Positions 25,602 through 36,912 of a stretch of 64,000 nt of DNA are shown here, in pieces. Positions within the stretch are counted from its first letter, which is position 1; every line of letters starts with the position of its first letter. Made by a program: the position numbers and the translations under genes. Origin of the DNA: Hassallia sp050875635 (GTDB lineage: Bacteria > Cyanobacteriota > Cyanobacteriia > Cyanobacteriales > Nostocaceae); the NCBI RefSeq assembly GCF_050875635.1, contig NZ_JBPAOH010000019.1, forward strand, positions 1 to 64,000, written 5' to 3'. The notes below the pieces were generated by a model, which saw only the letters and a program-made list of their open reading frames with translations, did no database searches and was not told the DNA's origin.

Positions 25602-26543
25602 ATGAATGGGACGACTCAGCAACGCCACTATCAAAATGTTTTACAAGTTTTTCAAGATTACTATCAGCTAACAAAGCCCCGGATTATTCCGCTGCTGTTG
25701 ATTACTACGGCTGCTAGTATGGCGATCGCCTCACAGGGAAAACTAGACCCTAGATTGTTGCTACTAACGATGATTGGTGGTACTTGTGCGACTGCTAGCG
25801 CTCAGACAATCAATTGTATCTACGATAGTGATATTGATTATCAAATGGAACGCACGCGCCATAGACCGGTGCCTTCTGGTCGCGTACAGCCATTACATGC
25901 TCTCATATTTGCGATCGCTCTGGCTTGTATTTCTTTCGCGGTGCTTGCAGTATTTGTCAATCTGTTAAGTGCTTTGTTAGCGATGTCTGGCATCGCCTTC
26001 TACGTGGGCATTTACACGCATTTGCTCAAACGCCATACTCCCTACAATATCGTCATTGGCGGCGCAGCAGGTGCAATTCCAGCGTTGGTGGGTTGGGCAG
26101 CGGTGACAAATACCTTAAGCTGGACAGCATGGTTGATTTTTGCGATCGTCTTCTTATGGACACCTCCTCATTTTTGGGCATTGGCATTAATGATCCGCGA
26201 TGAATATGCCAAGGTGGGTGTGCCTATGTTGCCGGTGGTTACTGATAATATTGCCACGGCGCGTCAGATTTGGGGATACACTTTGGTAGTTATCCCCAGC
26301 ACGTTTTTATTAATTTATCCTCTTCACGCTTCGGGGGTAATTTATGGTGCGATCGCCTTTATTTTAGGGACAATTTTTATTATGAAAGCTTGGTCGCTGT
26401 TGCAGAATCCAGATGATAAACAATTAGCGCGATCGCTTTTTCTCTACTCGATTCTCTACATGATGTTGCTGTGCGCTGCAATGGTAGTCGATAGTCTACC
26501 CATCACCCATCATTTGATAGAGGCAATTTTAGCTTTTCGGTAA
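25602..26543 (+). CDS. ctaB: Protoheme IX farnesyltransferase (heme O synthase)
   Basis: The protein is 313 aa with about nine membrane segments. The UbiA-type prenyltransferase signature is NCIYDSDIDYQMERTRHRPVPSG (first Asp-rich motif, about 79-100), with LLKRHTPYNIVIGGAAGAIP in the middle and FLWTPPHFWALALMIRDEY (second motif). It adds a farnesyl group to heme b, giving heme O for terminal oxidases. The coxBAC genes at 53-56 kb need it. Not in an operon with them here. Confidence 0.95.
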   Translation: MNGTTQQRHYQNVLQVFQDYYQLTKPRIIPLLLITTAASMAIASQGKLDPRLLLLTMIGGTCATASAQTINCIYDSDIDYQMERTRHRPVPSGRVQPLHALIFAIALACISFAVLAVFVNLLSALLAMSGIAFYVGIYTHLLKRHTPYNIVIGGAAGAIPALVGWAAVTNTLSWTAWLIFAIVFLWTPPHFWALALMIRDEYAKVGVPMLPVVTDNIATARQIWGYTLVVIPSTFLLIYPLHASGVIYGAIAFILGTIFIMKAWSLLQNPDDKQLARSLFLYSILYMMLLCAAMVVDSLPITHHLIEAILAFR

Positions 26544-26591
26544 TAGCTAATGGTTAAGCCCCGACGATTAAAATCGCGGCTAAACGAACAA

Positions 26592-26650
26592 AGTCCACCT
26601 ACGTGGACTAATAGAAAATTGTGGCTTTTAAACCCGCGTAGGCGGGTTTT
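26592..26650. terminator. Two hairpins after ctaB
   Basis: AGTCCAC/GTGGACT (26592-26609), and AACCCGC/GCGGGTT followed by TT (26631-26650). The second has the stem and short T-run of a Rho-independent terminator for ctaB. Confidence 0.55.
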
Positions 26651-26706
26651 GTCTGTGTAGATGCGAATTTTATTCGCACTTTTCATAACCCAAGAAAGGA
26701 GTAATT

Positions 26707-27171
26707 ATGACTAACCAAAATAGCTTTCATTTGAGCGCAACTACAAGCCAGTGGATGATAGCTAACAACTACGAACCAAAGAATTTAAATCAACAAGGTG
26801 AAAATGGCGATACGGCTTTGATGAAAGCGACCAGAGAAGGAGTTTATGCAGTAGTTGAAGAACTAATTAACGCCGGGGCTGATATTAATGCTACAAATAA
26901 CGATAATAACAATGCTTTGTGGTTTGCTTGTTTTGGCAATCACTACGACTTAATTCGTTTATTGCTTGCTGCAAACATTAACATCAACAACCAAAATGAT
27001 AATGGTGCAACTGTTTTGATGTACGCAGCATCAGCCGGAAAAACAGAAGTTGTCAAGCTGCTTTTAGAATATCACCCAAATCTAGAGTTGAAAAACTTAG
27101 ACGACTATAAAGCTGTAGATTTCGCTAGCAATGTAGATGTTTTAAGGATTCTGAAAAATGCAAGTAAATAA
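26707..27171 (+). CDS. Ankyrin-repeat protein
   Basis: The protein is 154 aa. Three full ankyrin repeats: GDTALMKATREGVYAVVEEL (about 38-66), NALWFACFGNHYDLIRLLLA (about 71-100) and GATVLMYAASAGKTEVVKLLL (about 103-135), and a short fourth. It is a protein-binding scaffold. Good SD AAGGAG at 26695. It overlaps the next gene by 14 bases, so it is translated with the SagB-type oxidoreductase and probably binds it. Confidence 0.85.
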   Translation: MTNQNSFHLSATTSQWMIANNYEPKNLNQQGENGDTALMKATREGVYAVVEELINAGADINATNNDNNNALWFACFGNHYDLIRLLLAANININNQNDNGATVLMYAASAGKTEVVKLLLEYHPNLELKNLDDYKAVDFASNVDVLRILKNASK

Positions 27172-28447
27172 GATAACCGGGAAAGCATATCATGATGCTA
27201 CCAAGCATTCTTACCTATCGGTGCAAATCGATCCAAATTATGTAGATTCGTCAACTCAACCGTCGGCTTTTAAATTTTATCCAAAGTTTTATCGCCGAAT
27301 AAGTCTAGACTTTCTCAACAATTCTATCCATTCTTTTCTCTGGTTAACGAGTGCGATTACTTTGGAAAAGACGTATAAAAATACTGTCGATAAACTGCGA
27401 GTGAATCCATCAGCAGGTGCTTTATATCCTACTGAGGTTTACGTGCAGATTCGCGGAATACAAGGAATAGTCGATGGAATCTATCATATAGAAGTTGAGA
27501 ATAATTGTCTAGTACTTATCTATGAATTAATTGATGATGGATTAGAGGGTTATATTTTACCGAATAATCGTATCATCGGATTCATTTTTTTAATTAGTTG
27601 TGTTTATTATAGGTCTAGTTGGAAATATAAAGACAGGAGCATCAGGTATTGCTGGTTAGATAGCGGACACCATTTGGGTGCGATCGCTGCTTCAGCTTTT
27701 CTTCACGATAGAGATATACAACTAGTTTTCGATTTTGATAAACTCGCTCTCAATGCAGATTTAGGATTTGAGAACAAAGAGTTTATTACTGCTTGTGTAA
27801 CTTCGGGAGAAGTTCAAGATAAGAAGGTTCGACGCTTAAGGCTGAAAGTCCCTTTTGTTTGTGGAACTGATTATTTTGAACAGAATCTATTCATTGAGTC
27901 AGCTTATAAAGAAACAGCTTTGCAAAAAAGTTGTCAGCAAGAAATCAAGCATCCTCAATTTAGCTTTGACAAGGATAGATTTTCTCAAGCTGTTTGGAAC
28001 AGACGCTCAATTAGGCGTTTTGAAAAACAGTTTATTTCCCAGGAACTTTATTTTAGTATTTTGCAGGAAATTAGGCAAGCAATACCAACAAAAAGTTTTG
28101 AAGAAATCGAAATTTACGCAGTTGTCCATCGAGTCGAGGGAATCAAAGCAGGGTTATACAAAGGAACGCATTTAGTCAAGGAGGGTAACTTTAGTGAGAA
28201 AACAGGTTACTTGTGCGTTAATCAAGCGATCGCTTCATATGGTGCAGTAACTTGGTTTTTTGTTTCCAACTATACAAATTATCAAACTGCCATGCAAATT
28301 GCCGGATTTTTAGGACAAAGGCTGTATCTAGCAAGTAATTATTGGGGAATTCATTGTAGTGGAATTGGTGCTTATTATGACGATGAAACTCAGGAATTTT
28401 TAGAGACAGATAAAGATGTCCTTTACGCAATGGCAATTGGCATATAA
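27158..28447 (+). CDS. SagB/ThcOx-type nitroreductase, two-domain
   Basis: The protein is 429 aa. The first half has RVNPSAGALYPTEVYVQIRG, an FMN-site pattern of SagB-type enzymes, and LDSGHHLGAIAASAF. The second half restarts with FSQAVWNRRSIRRFEKQFIS, the nitroreductase start, and ends with AGFLGQRLYLASNYWGIHCSGIGAYYDD. The family oxidises thiazolines in peptides or reduces small substrates. No peptide precursor or cyclodehydratase is nearby, so that role is not supported. Operon with the ankyrin gene before it and a 122-aa protein after it. Confidence 0.85.
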   Translation: MQVNKITGKAYHDATKHSYLSVQIDPNYVDSSTQPSAFKFYPKFYRRISLDFLNNSIHSFLWLTSAITLEKTYKNTVDKLRVNPSAGALYPTEVYVQIRGIQGIVDGIYHIEVENNCLVLIYELIDDGLEGYILPNNRIIGFIFLISCVYYRSSWKYKDRSIRYCWLDSGHHLGAIAASAFLHDRDIQLVFDFDKLALNADLGFENKEFITACVTSGEVQDKKVRRLRLKVPFVCGTDYFEQNLFIESAYKETALQKSCQQEIKHPQFSFDKDRFSQAVWNRRSIRRFEKQFISQELYFSILQEIRQAIPTKSFEEIEIYAVVHRVEGIKAGLYKGTHLVKEGNFSEKTGYLCVNQAIASYGAVTWFFVSNYTNYQTAMQIAGFLGQRLYLASNYWGIHCSGIGAYYDDETQEFLETDKDVLYAMAIGI

Positions 28448-28472
28448 CTGGACAAAATAAAGAGGCAAAACT

Positions 28473-28841
28473 ATGACAAACTATTTCTGGCAAAATGAAG
28501 ATTCACGTCCAATGCAACCGACATCGGCAGATATTATACTGCGCCAGCAACTAGAGTATTCTATTAGCAAGTACTTTTATGAAGATTGCGATCGCTGTAT
28601 TCAAAAATTATTATCCAGTTGTCGCTGGTATGTCACAACCCACGCTAATGCTTTGACTTTGGTAATTGAATGTCCAGACCAAGTTACTAACTGGCGTGTA
28701 TTACAAAAAATTGTGCCAATGGCGACATTGCTACATAAAATTGTCAGCAGTGCTAAAATTCGCGTTTGTCCCCCAGAAAGCCAGGGAATGCCTTTTGAAA
28801 TGAGGGTAGATGAATTATCAGTTTACAAAGATTGGGCTTAA
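28473..28841 (+). CDS. Small conserved protein, paralog of 45154-45525
   Basis: The protein is 122 aa. It aligns with the 123-aa product at 45154-45525 along about 95 residues: shared pattern QxLE-x5-FY-x-x-CDR, then LLS-C-WY-TT-A-(A/S)LTLVI-(E/D)-(S/C)PD, then (N/A)-IRV-PP, then FE-x-VxE(I/L)S-Y-DWL. I do not recognise the family. Both copies follow a flavin-dependent oxidoreductase gene on the same strand, here the SagB-type enzyme 25 bp upstream. That points to an accessory or partner role, but this is inference. Confidence 0.7.
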   Translation: MTNYFWQNEDSRPMQPTSADIILRQQLEYSISKYFYEDCDRCIQKLLSSCRWYVTTHANALTLVIECPDQVTNWRVLQKIVPMATLLHKIVSSAKIRVCPPESQGMPFEMRVDELSVYKDWA

Positions 28842-28874
28842 TACGATTTTGGTTTTTGGATTTTAGATTTTGGA

Positions 28875-29381
28875 TTAATAGTTTTTCCTATTACCCATTA
28901 CCCATTCCTCAATCATTGCGGTGACTTCTGACAAAACAAAATCAGCAGAATGTTTGACAGCAGGACTTAATTCTAGTCCGAAGCCAAGATTTTCCGCTTC
29001 AATTAGGTAAACTGTCACCAATGAGGGAAAGTCATCTTTAAAGATTTTCCTACCAGCAGCTAAAGCATTATCCCAACGAAAATCGTGCAAGTTGTAACTG
29101 GGTTCCGGTAAAGTTTCCAATTCTTTTCCGGGAACTTTAAACACTGCACCGGGTTCGGAATTCGTTGAACTTGCATCAATAATTATTAATTGTTTGCTAC
29201 CTCGTGCTTGAAACATCACTTCCATCCCAGCGGTGCCACAGTCATAAATTTGGATATTAGGATGAGGATGTTCGGTAAGATATTGCTGTAGGCGTTGGGC
29301 GATTATTACGCCTACCGCATCGTCGCTGCGGTTGAGATTACCGCAACCAATGATGGTTATTTGTTCTTTGTCATTTGTCAT
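28875..29381 (-). CDS. hupW: HupW, uptake hydrogenase maturation protease
   Basis: The protein is 168 aa, of the HycI/HupD endopeptidase family: ITIIGCGNLNRSDDAVGVII (start, metal-binding acid), DCGTAGMEVMFQARGSKQLIIIDA (second acid), and LHDFRWDNALAAG. It cuts the C-terminal tail of HupL after the nickel is inserted. HupL at 30958-32553 still has the tail (HAHDAKTGEELARFRTA), so it is the obvious substrate. Same strand as hupSL, separated by two genes. Confidence 0.9.
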   Translation of the reverse strand: MTNDKEQITIIGCGNLNRSDDAVGVIIAQRLQQYLTEHPHPNIQIYDCGTAGMEVMFQARGSKQLIIIDASSTNSEPGAVFKVPGKELETLPEPSYNLHDFRWDNALAAGRKIFKDDFPSLVTVYLIEAENLGFGLELSPAVKHSADFVLSEVTAMIEEWVMGNRKNY

Positions 29382-29503
29382 TAGAAGGGAAAGACTTGCG
29401 CCAAAAAGCCTATAGTCTATTTCGGACTCGAATTAATGCTCAATCAGTTTCTTTAAGATAAATATGCACGCTTTATAGCAGCATTATCGGGGTACAAGAA
29501 TTA

Positions 29504-30142
29504 TTAAATACTCTTGGCAAAGTCGTATTTGCCTCCACGCTCAAGCGCACGTTTGTAAGCAGGTCGCGCATGAATACGAGCAAGAAATTCCTCCAGCTTC
29601 GGTCTGCTCTCGACATCAGGAGCGACTATGCCGAGCAATTCCAGGGGAAAGCTCATTTGGATATCGGCAGCGGTGAATTCCTCGCCCACAAACCACGTAC
29701 TTTTATGGAGTTCGCCTTCGATGTAGTCAAAGTGAAGCTTGATCTGAGGCGCTATGAATGCGTCCATCGCCTTGCTGTCCCCTATTCCAAAACGCTCAAA
29801 GATGAGTCTGAGTAGCAGCGGCGGCATTGCAGAGCCTTCAGCGTAGTGCAGCCAATAGGTGTAGCGCAGACGCTCCGGTGTACCGGGTGCTGGGATTAGC
29901 CGACCCTTGCCGTAGCGATCCATTATATATTCGATGATGGCACCCGACTCGGCGATCGTCTCTTCTGCATCTGTGATTACTGGTGACTTGCCGAGTGGGT
30001 GGACATTCAGCAGCGATGTCGGTGCCAGCATCGTCTCCGTATCGCGTTCGTAGCGCTTGATTTCGTATTCTATACCTAATTCTTCAAGTAGCCATAGCAC
30101 GCGCTGCGATCGCGAGTTGTTGAGATGATGGACAACGATCAT
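29504..30142 (-). CDS. Glutathione S-transferase
   Basis: The protein is 212 aa. N-terminal thioredoxin-like domain: VVHHLNNSRSQRVLWLLEELG with the Ser-rich active-site loop, SPVITDAEETIAESGAIIEYI (the glutathione-binding E-S pair). The all-helical C-terminal domain includes WFVGEEFTAADIQMSFPLELL. Typical soluble GST of bacterial beta/theta-like type. No functional link with the hydrogenase genes is evident. Base composition is GC-richer than the neighbours, suggesting acquisition. Confidence 0.9.
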   Translation of the reverse strand: MIVVHHLNNSRSQRVLWLLEELGIEYEIKRYERDTETMLAPTSLLNVHPLGKSPVITDAEETIAESGAIIEYIMDRYGKGRLIPAPGTPERLRYTYWLHYAEGSAMPPLLLRLIFERFGIGDSKAMDAFIAPQIKLHFDYIEGELHKSTWFVGEEFTAADIQMSFPLELLGIVAPDVESRPKLEEFLARIHARPAYKRALERGGKYDFAKSI

Positions 30143-30416
30143 AAAACGTTCCTTCTACAAAGCAAATGTTACTATCCAACCGAGGTCAATTTTCAACTAA
30201 TTTCGCGCTCTGCTCCATCCCTCTACAGGGTGGGATACAAGTACCTCGGTCAAAATCCCGTCGATGCCAGCGCTCTTACCCGGTTCCCAAGCGCTTGCTG
30301 AGAATGCTTCCATTGTTAATTGCCATAACATTTTAAATAATCTGCCAATACCCAACCTTCATAGTGTTGTAGCGATGAAAGTCAGTCTTGAAATTGTGTA
30401 AGCTATTTCCTCATTT

Positions 30417-30448
30417 ACTCGTTCCTAGCCAGAAGCGCAGGAACGAGT
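30417..30448 (-). terminator. 10-bp hairpin after the 30460 gene
   Basis: ACTCGTTCCT/AGGAACGAGT, perfect stem, 12-nt loop. It lies just downstream of the stop of the unknown gene 30460-30888. The rest of the gap 30143-30416 shows nothing recognisable. Confidence 0.6.
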
Positions 30449-30459
30449 AATGAAGCAGT

Positions 30460-30888
30460 TTAGCTGGAAATTTCTACATCATATTTTTTAGCAATTTGAG
30501 AGAGTTTCTCAAACTGCTGTTGTGATGCTTGAGTTAATATTGCTTCCGCCTTTTCTTGTTCGCTACCTTCTTTAGGAATTAAATACCTAATATAAAGTGA
30601 AACAAAATCGACTATAGCCGCTACACCTGACAAAGCGTGTTTATCAGCTTGCTTTCCGGCGATCGCTCCTGCTAAACCAGTTCTAATTGGGTCTGGTTTA
30701 ACTTTCATAAATTGATCCACAAGTTGATAAATATAGTCTCCTGTGGGTAATTTATCTAACTTACTTCTATCTGGAGTAAGCTTATATCCCGCTTCTTTTG
30801 CTTGCTCTAGGACACACCATTCTGTAAACTCTTGCAGTGCTTCTTCGGGAAGATGAGAAAGATGGTTGTGTAATGCTAATTCAGTCAC
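30460..30888 (-). CDS. Unknown soluble helical protein downstream of hupL
   Basis: The protein is 142 aa. Segments: ALQEFTEWCVLEQAKEAGYK, DYIYQLVDQFMKVKPDPIRTGLAGAIAGKQADKH, VDFVSLYIRYLIPKEGSEQEKAEAILTQASQQQFEKLSQIAKKYD. Mostly helical, with one mildly hydrophobic segment. I recognise no family. It lies 69 bp downstream of hupL on the same strand, so it may be transcribed with hupSL and could serve the uptake hydrogenase. Confidence 0.6.
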   Translation of the reverse strand: MTELALHNHLSHLPEEALQEFTEWCVLEQAKEAGYKLTPDRSKLDKLPTGDYIYQLVDQFMKVKPDPIRTGLAGAIAGKQADKHALSGVAAIVDFVSLYIRYLIPKEGSEQEKAEAILTQASQQQFEKLSQIAKKYDVEISS

Positions 30889-30957
30889 AAGAATACCCGT
30901 GTAAATTTCAATGTTTTCTCGTTTTTTTGTTCTCAGTCAGAGACTGAGAACGATCGC

Positions 30958-32553
<1,596 letters not shown>

Positions 32554-32564
32554 TTTTCTGGGTA

Positions 32565-33651
<1,087 letters not shown>

Positions 33652-34418
33652 CTCTGTTGTTTATCATGCCTAATTTAAGTGACGACGTTTGTCAGGTCAA
33701 GCTGTTTTTCAACCTCTATTTTTTAATCTTAGGTAGTTTTTGCTTGGTTTGTATATGATTAAATAAGATTTTCATTTTTGTATTAACTAAATACAATTCG
33801 CAATTTTTAAAAGGTTCTCGCTCGAACAGAATTTTTATTTAAATAGTAATAGTATAGAAAACGCACTTATCAGTAGTCCAGATTTAAATTTGAGAAAAAG
33901 CTTGATAAACATGGCTTTTAAATTCATTGAACGAGTTTAAATGTAATGCAAATATACAAAATATAAGTTAATATATCTGAAAAAGTTAGGAAAATAGGCA
34001 GAATGATTAAAGCTGATAAATTAATTAATATTTGGTTTATTTGACAATCACCAAAGGCAAGAGATTAAGATATATTTAAAATGTTTGAAATCAACGTAAA
34101 TATTTGCGGTTTTACTCTATGCTTCTAATCAATAGAGTCTATACCAACAAAAAATTGACTAATTGAATTGAAGGAGAATTCATTTTAGTTAAAAGAAGAC
34201 TTGGTAATTGAAATTGCGGTTTCCCCTAAGCCTAGTGGGGATCTTCGCGTTTTAAAAAGAGTGGTGAGGTAGTGTTCGGGAACAGCTTTGAATATCAGGG
34301 AACAACACTCCTGTTTCGGTTTGTATAACCCTTGATTGGACGCTTTGTAACAAATGCGTCTCCGAGTCTTGCGGGCGTTGAAAAATTCAATTCCCAAACC
34401 GATGACAAAAGAGTGGTG
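33652..34418. other. Divergent upstream region between hupSL and the extended hyp operon
   Basis: 767 bp, AT-rich. It serves two divergent units: hupSL on - and the TPR-to-hypB operon on +. One NtcA-like palindrome (33779-33795) is seen. A 21-codon frame (34354-34419, MRLRVLRALK start) ends at TGA overlapping the TPR ATG, perhaps a leader or a gene remnant. Nothing else is recognised. Confidence 0.6.
33779..33795. promoter_or_regulatory. NtcA-like palindrome upstream of hupS
   Basis: TGTATTAACTAAATACA, that is GTA-N9-TAC, about 130 bp before the hupS ATG. NtcA sites are normally GTA-N8-TAC, so the spacing is one base too long. NtcA control of hupSL is known in Nostoc. Weak candidate. Confidence 0.35.
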
Positions 34419-35396
34419 ATGACCCCTAGTATTACAGATTCAGCTGTGAAAGCGGCGATCGCGGCGATCGCATCGGAATCAGCAACGACAGAAGAAAAAA
34501 TCGAAATGCTGATTCTTATGGCGCAATCCTTTGTGCAACAGCCCAAAACAGCCCAAGATTTGCGGAATGCGGTTGGGTTGTATTATCGGGCGTATGAATT
34601 GTGCGCTGATGATTATCCTCTCCTCAAAGCCCGCGCTAAAGCGGGAATGGCACTTGGCTTACAGACAATTCCGGATGTAGGGTCACAATTGCTACTCCAA
34701 GCGAAAGCAGGTTATGAAGAAGCGCTGCCAATTTTGCAACAATTTGCCTCACCTGAGGAAGTAGCAGAAGTGCAGATGAACTTGGGGTTGGTATTGCAGT
34801 CGTTGGTGCCATTTAATTTGGCGCGGACGACAGATAGCATCCAAGCTTATCACGAGGCTTTGCGGGTATTTACCTGGCAAGATTACCCACAAGAATATGC
34901 GATTTTATACAATAATATAGCGATCGCTTACCTTTCTATGCCATTAGCATCAGAAAGAGAATACTTGCGTCAAGGCTTGGCTGTGCAGTCATTTGAGGTT
35001 GCATTGAAGCACATTAAGCTGATTGACCACCCCAGAGAATATGCGATGTTGCAGAATAACTTAGGCAACGCATTGCAATATTTAGCGAGTTCGCATCCAC
35101 TAGAGAATATTTTACGAGCGATCGCTGCTTATGACGAGGCATTAAAAGTGCGATCTGCTAAAGATACACCCTTAGAATACGCCAACACAATTTCTAACAA
35201 AGCTAATGCCTTATTTAACTTACCAGATGACCCAGAAAAAGCAGAAGCCGGGAATTATAAAAATCTGTTGCGAGTTCGTGATTACTATCAAGAAGCTAGG
35301 GAAATATTTCACCAGCATGAACAGATAGAACAAGCAGAAATTGTCGCTCAAGCTTTGCAAGAAGTAGAAATAGAAATAAATAGTTATGAGTTATGA
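34419..35396 (+). CDS. TPR-repeat protein of the extended hyp operon
   Basis: The protein is 325 aa from ATG 34419; the frame is open further up (to a TTG at 34332) but without protein-like sequence. At least four TPR-like helix pairs: AVGLYYRAYELC, VAEVQMNLGLVLQSLV, SIQAYHEALRVF with YAILYNNIAIAYL, YAMLQNNLGNALQYL, AIAAYDEALKVR. In Nostoc a TPR gene of this type stands in the five-gene group between hupSL and hypF, proposed to help mature HupS. Protein-binding scaffold; direct evidence of its partner is lacking. Confidence 0.8.
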   Translation: MTPSITDSAVKAAIAAIASESATTEEKIEMLILMAQSFVQQPKTAQDLRNAVGLYYRAYELCADDYPLLKARAKAGMALGLQTIPDVGSQLLLQAKAGYEEALPILQQFASPEEVAEVQMNLGLVLQSLVPFNLARTTDSIQAYHEALRVFTWQDYPQEYAILYNNIAIAYLSMPLASEREYLRQGLAVQSFEVALKHIKLIDHPREYAMLQNNLGNALQYLASSHPLENILRAIAAYDEALKVRSAKDTPLEYANTISNKANALFNLPDDPEKAEAGNYKNLLRVRDYYQEAREIFHQHEQIEQAEIVAQALQEVEIEINSYEL

Positions 35397-35452
35397 GTTA
35401 GAAGTTAGAAGTTAATTTATACTCATCACTTTCTGAATGAGGAATAAACAGA

Positions 35453-35689
35453 ATGATAGATTTGTTGTCCAGCTTGGTGTCTGGTGATATTAACCTAATT
35501 ACATCATTAATATGGCTAGCAATAGCAGCCGGCTTATCTATAGTTGGGGGTGCGATTGGCGGCGTACTTTTAGCTGGCAAAGATTTAGGTTATGAATTAG
35601 CCGCGATGACTGGTGGATTACTAGGACCCGCTGGTGTGATTCCAGCCATATTTTTCGGATTAGTTGTACTAAATTTATTGAAAAATTAA
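35453..35689 (+). CDS. Small membrane protein, hyp operon
   Basis: The protein is 78 aa with two hydrophobic helices: LIWLAIAAGLSIVGGAIGGVLLAG and GGLLGPAGVIPAIFFGLVVLNLL, the first rich in GxxxG packing motifs. It corresponds by position to a small ORF of the extended hyp operon of Nostoc. No known activity. It is followed 11 bp later by another small membrane protein gene; the two may form a pair. Confidence 0.75.
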   Translation: MIDLLSSLVSGDINLITSLIWLAIAAGLSIVGGAIGGVLLAGKDLGYELAAMTGGLLGPAGVIPAIFFGLVVLNLLKN

Positions 35690-35700
35690 TCGGAGGAATA

Positions 35701-35925
35701 ATGTTTGTACTAGGGTGGTATTCTATTAAGTTATTTTTCAAAGGAAAACTAATACGCGATACAGCATATTTTATCAAGCAAACTTCAATAGGTTTAATTA
35801 TCGGTTTGCTGTTATTGCTATCAACTGCACAACTTGAATTTCCTTTATGGCTATCAATAGTTACCTCTAGCTTATTTACTGGCGCAATCATGCCATTTTT
35901 ACTGAAAGATTTTAAGATGAAGTGA
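35701..35925 (+). CDS. Second small membrane protein, hyp operon
   Basis: The protein is 74 aa with two membrane helices (TSIGLIIGLLLLLSTA; LWLSIVTSSLFTGAIMPFLL) and a basic end KDFKMK. SD GGAGGA lies 8 bp upstream. It corresponds by position to the other small ORF of the Nostoc extended hyp operon. Function unknown. Confidence 0.7.
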   Translation: MFVLGWYSIKLFFKGKLIRDTAYFIKQTSIGLIIGLLLLLSTAQLEFPLWLSIVTSSLFTGAIMPFLLKDFKMK

Positions 35926-35935
35926 GTTTTTAATT

Positions 35936-36050
35936 ATTGGTTGTTAGTTGTTAGTTATTGACTAATATCCACTATCTACTAACAACTATCTCCCATCCAG
36001 CATCCACTATCTACTAACAACTATCCACTAACCACTAACTACTATCCAAT
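35936..36050. repeat. TTAGTTGTTAGTT / ACTAACAACTA repeats
   Basis: Complementary short words (TTGTTAGTTG against CAACTATCCACTAAC) that can fold back. Same family as 18110-18235 and 55030-55190. Confidence 0.6.
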
Positions 36051-36055
36051 AAATA

Positions 36056-36907
36056 ATGACCAAGCTTGAGGAATTAATTCAAGAAATCAATCGCTTTGAG
36101 GCAATTGTAGCTGAGTGGGATGAAAGCCAGCGCTGTGTAGTAGTCGGGCTAAAAAGAGCGATTGAAGCTTTACATAAAGTAGCTTTAATGCGGTTGATTA
36201 AAAGCTTAAAAAAAGAAGAATCAATTTCCGCTTTACGTGAGGCAGTAGATGATGAAGTAGTATACGGAGTACTGCTGTATCACGAACTCGTAAAACCGCC
36301 AAAACCGCCTTTATCACAACGCATTCAAACAGCCATTGATGAAGTTCGTCCTAGCTTAAAAAGTCATAACGGTGATGTGGAATTAGTAGCAATTAAATTA
36401 CCAGATACAGTTGAAGTCAGGTTCATCGGAACTTGCAGTCATTGTCCGTCTTCAACTTTGACTTTATCTCAGGGAATTGAACAAGCTATTAAAAAATATT
36501 GTCCAGAAATTACCAAAGTTATCGCCGTCGATAATAAATTTCTTGTTCATAGTGCTAATAATTTAACCAGTCCATTTTCTCAAAATAGAAATCCTCCTTG
36601 GGTTAAGCTAACAACTGTTGATAAAGTTCCTGAATCTGGTGTTTTAGCAGTTAATTTTGCTGGTAATTCGCTGATTTTACATCGTCAATGTGTTAAGATA
36701 AACTGTTACAAAAATGCTTGCGCTCACTTAGCTTTTCCTTTAGATGAGGGTACAATTGAAAATAATATTCTCACCTGTCCCTCTCACGGATTTCAGTACA
36801 GGTTAGATACAGGAGAATGTTTAACAGCACCTGATGTTTCTCTACAGTCTTATCCTGTAAAGATTAAAGGTGATAAAGTTTTTGTGCAACTGCTATTGAA
36901 AATATAA
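36056..36907 (+). CDS. NifU-like and Rieske fusion protein
   Basis: The protein is 283 aa. After a helical N-terminus (1-80) comes a NifU C-terminal domain (about 85-165) with the CxxC in CSHCPSSTLTLSQGIEQAI, then a Rieske domain (about 180-283) with CAHLAFPLD and CPSHGFQYRL, the Cys-His pairs that hold a [2Fe-2S] cluster. This fused arrangement is seen in the Nostoc extended hyp operon. It likely carries or inserts Fe-S clusters, with HupS as a plausible client, because HupS needs three clusters. That target is inference. Confidence 0.85.
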   Translation: MTKLEELIQEINRFEAIVAEWDESQRCVVVGLKRAIEALHKVALMRLIKSLKKEESISALREAVDDEVVYGVLLYHELVKPPKPPLSQRIQTAIDEVRPSLKSHNGDVELVAIKLPDTVEVRFIGTCSHCPSSTLTLSQGIEQAIKKYCPEITKVIAVDNKFLVHSANNLTSPFSQNRNPPWVKLTTVDKVPESGVLAVNFAGNSLILHRQCVKINCYKNACAHLAFPLDEGTIENNILTCPSHGFQYRLDTGECLTAPDVSLQSYPVKIKGDKVFVQLLLKI

Positions 36908-36912
36908 AATTG

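Noticed and set aside
34185..34397. 70-codon - strand frame in the hup/hyp gap
   Set aside because: Basic, unpatterned composition; overlaps the TPR 5' region; no binding site.
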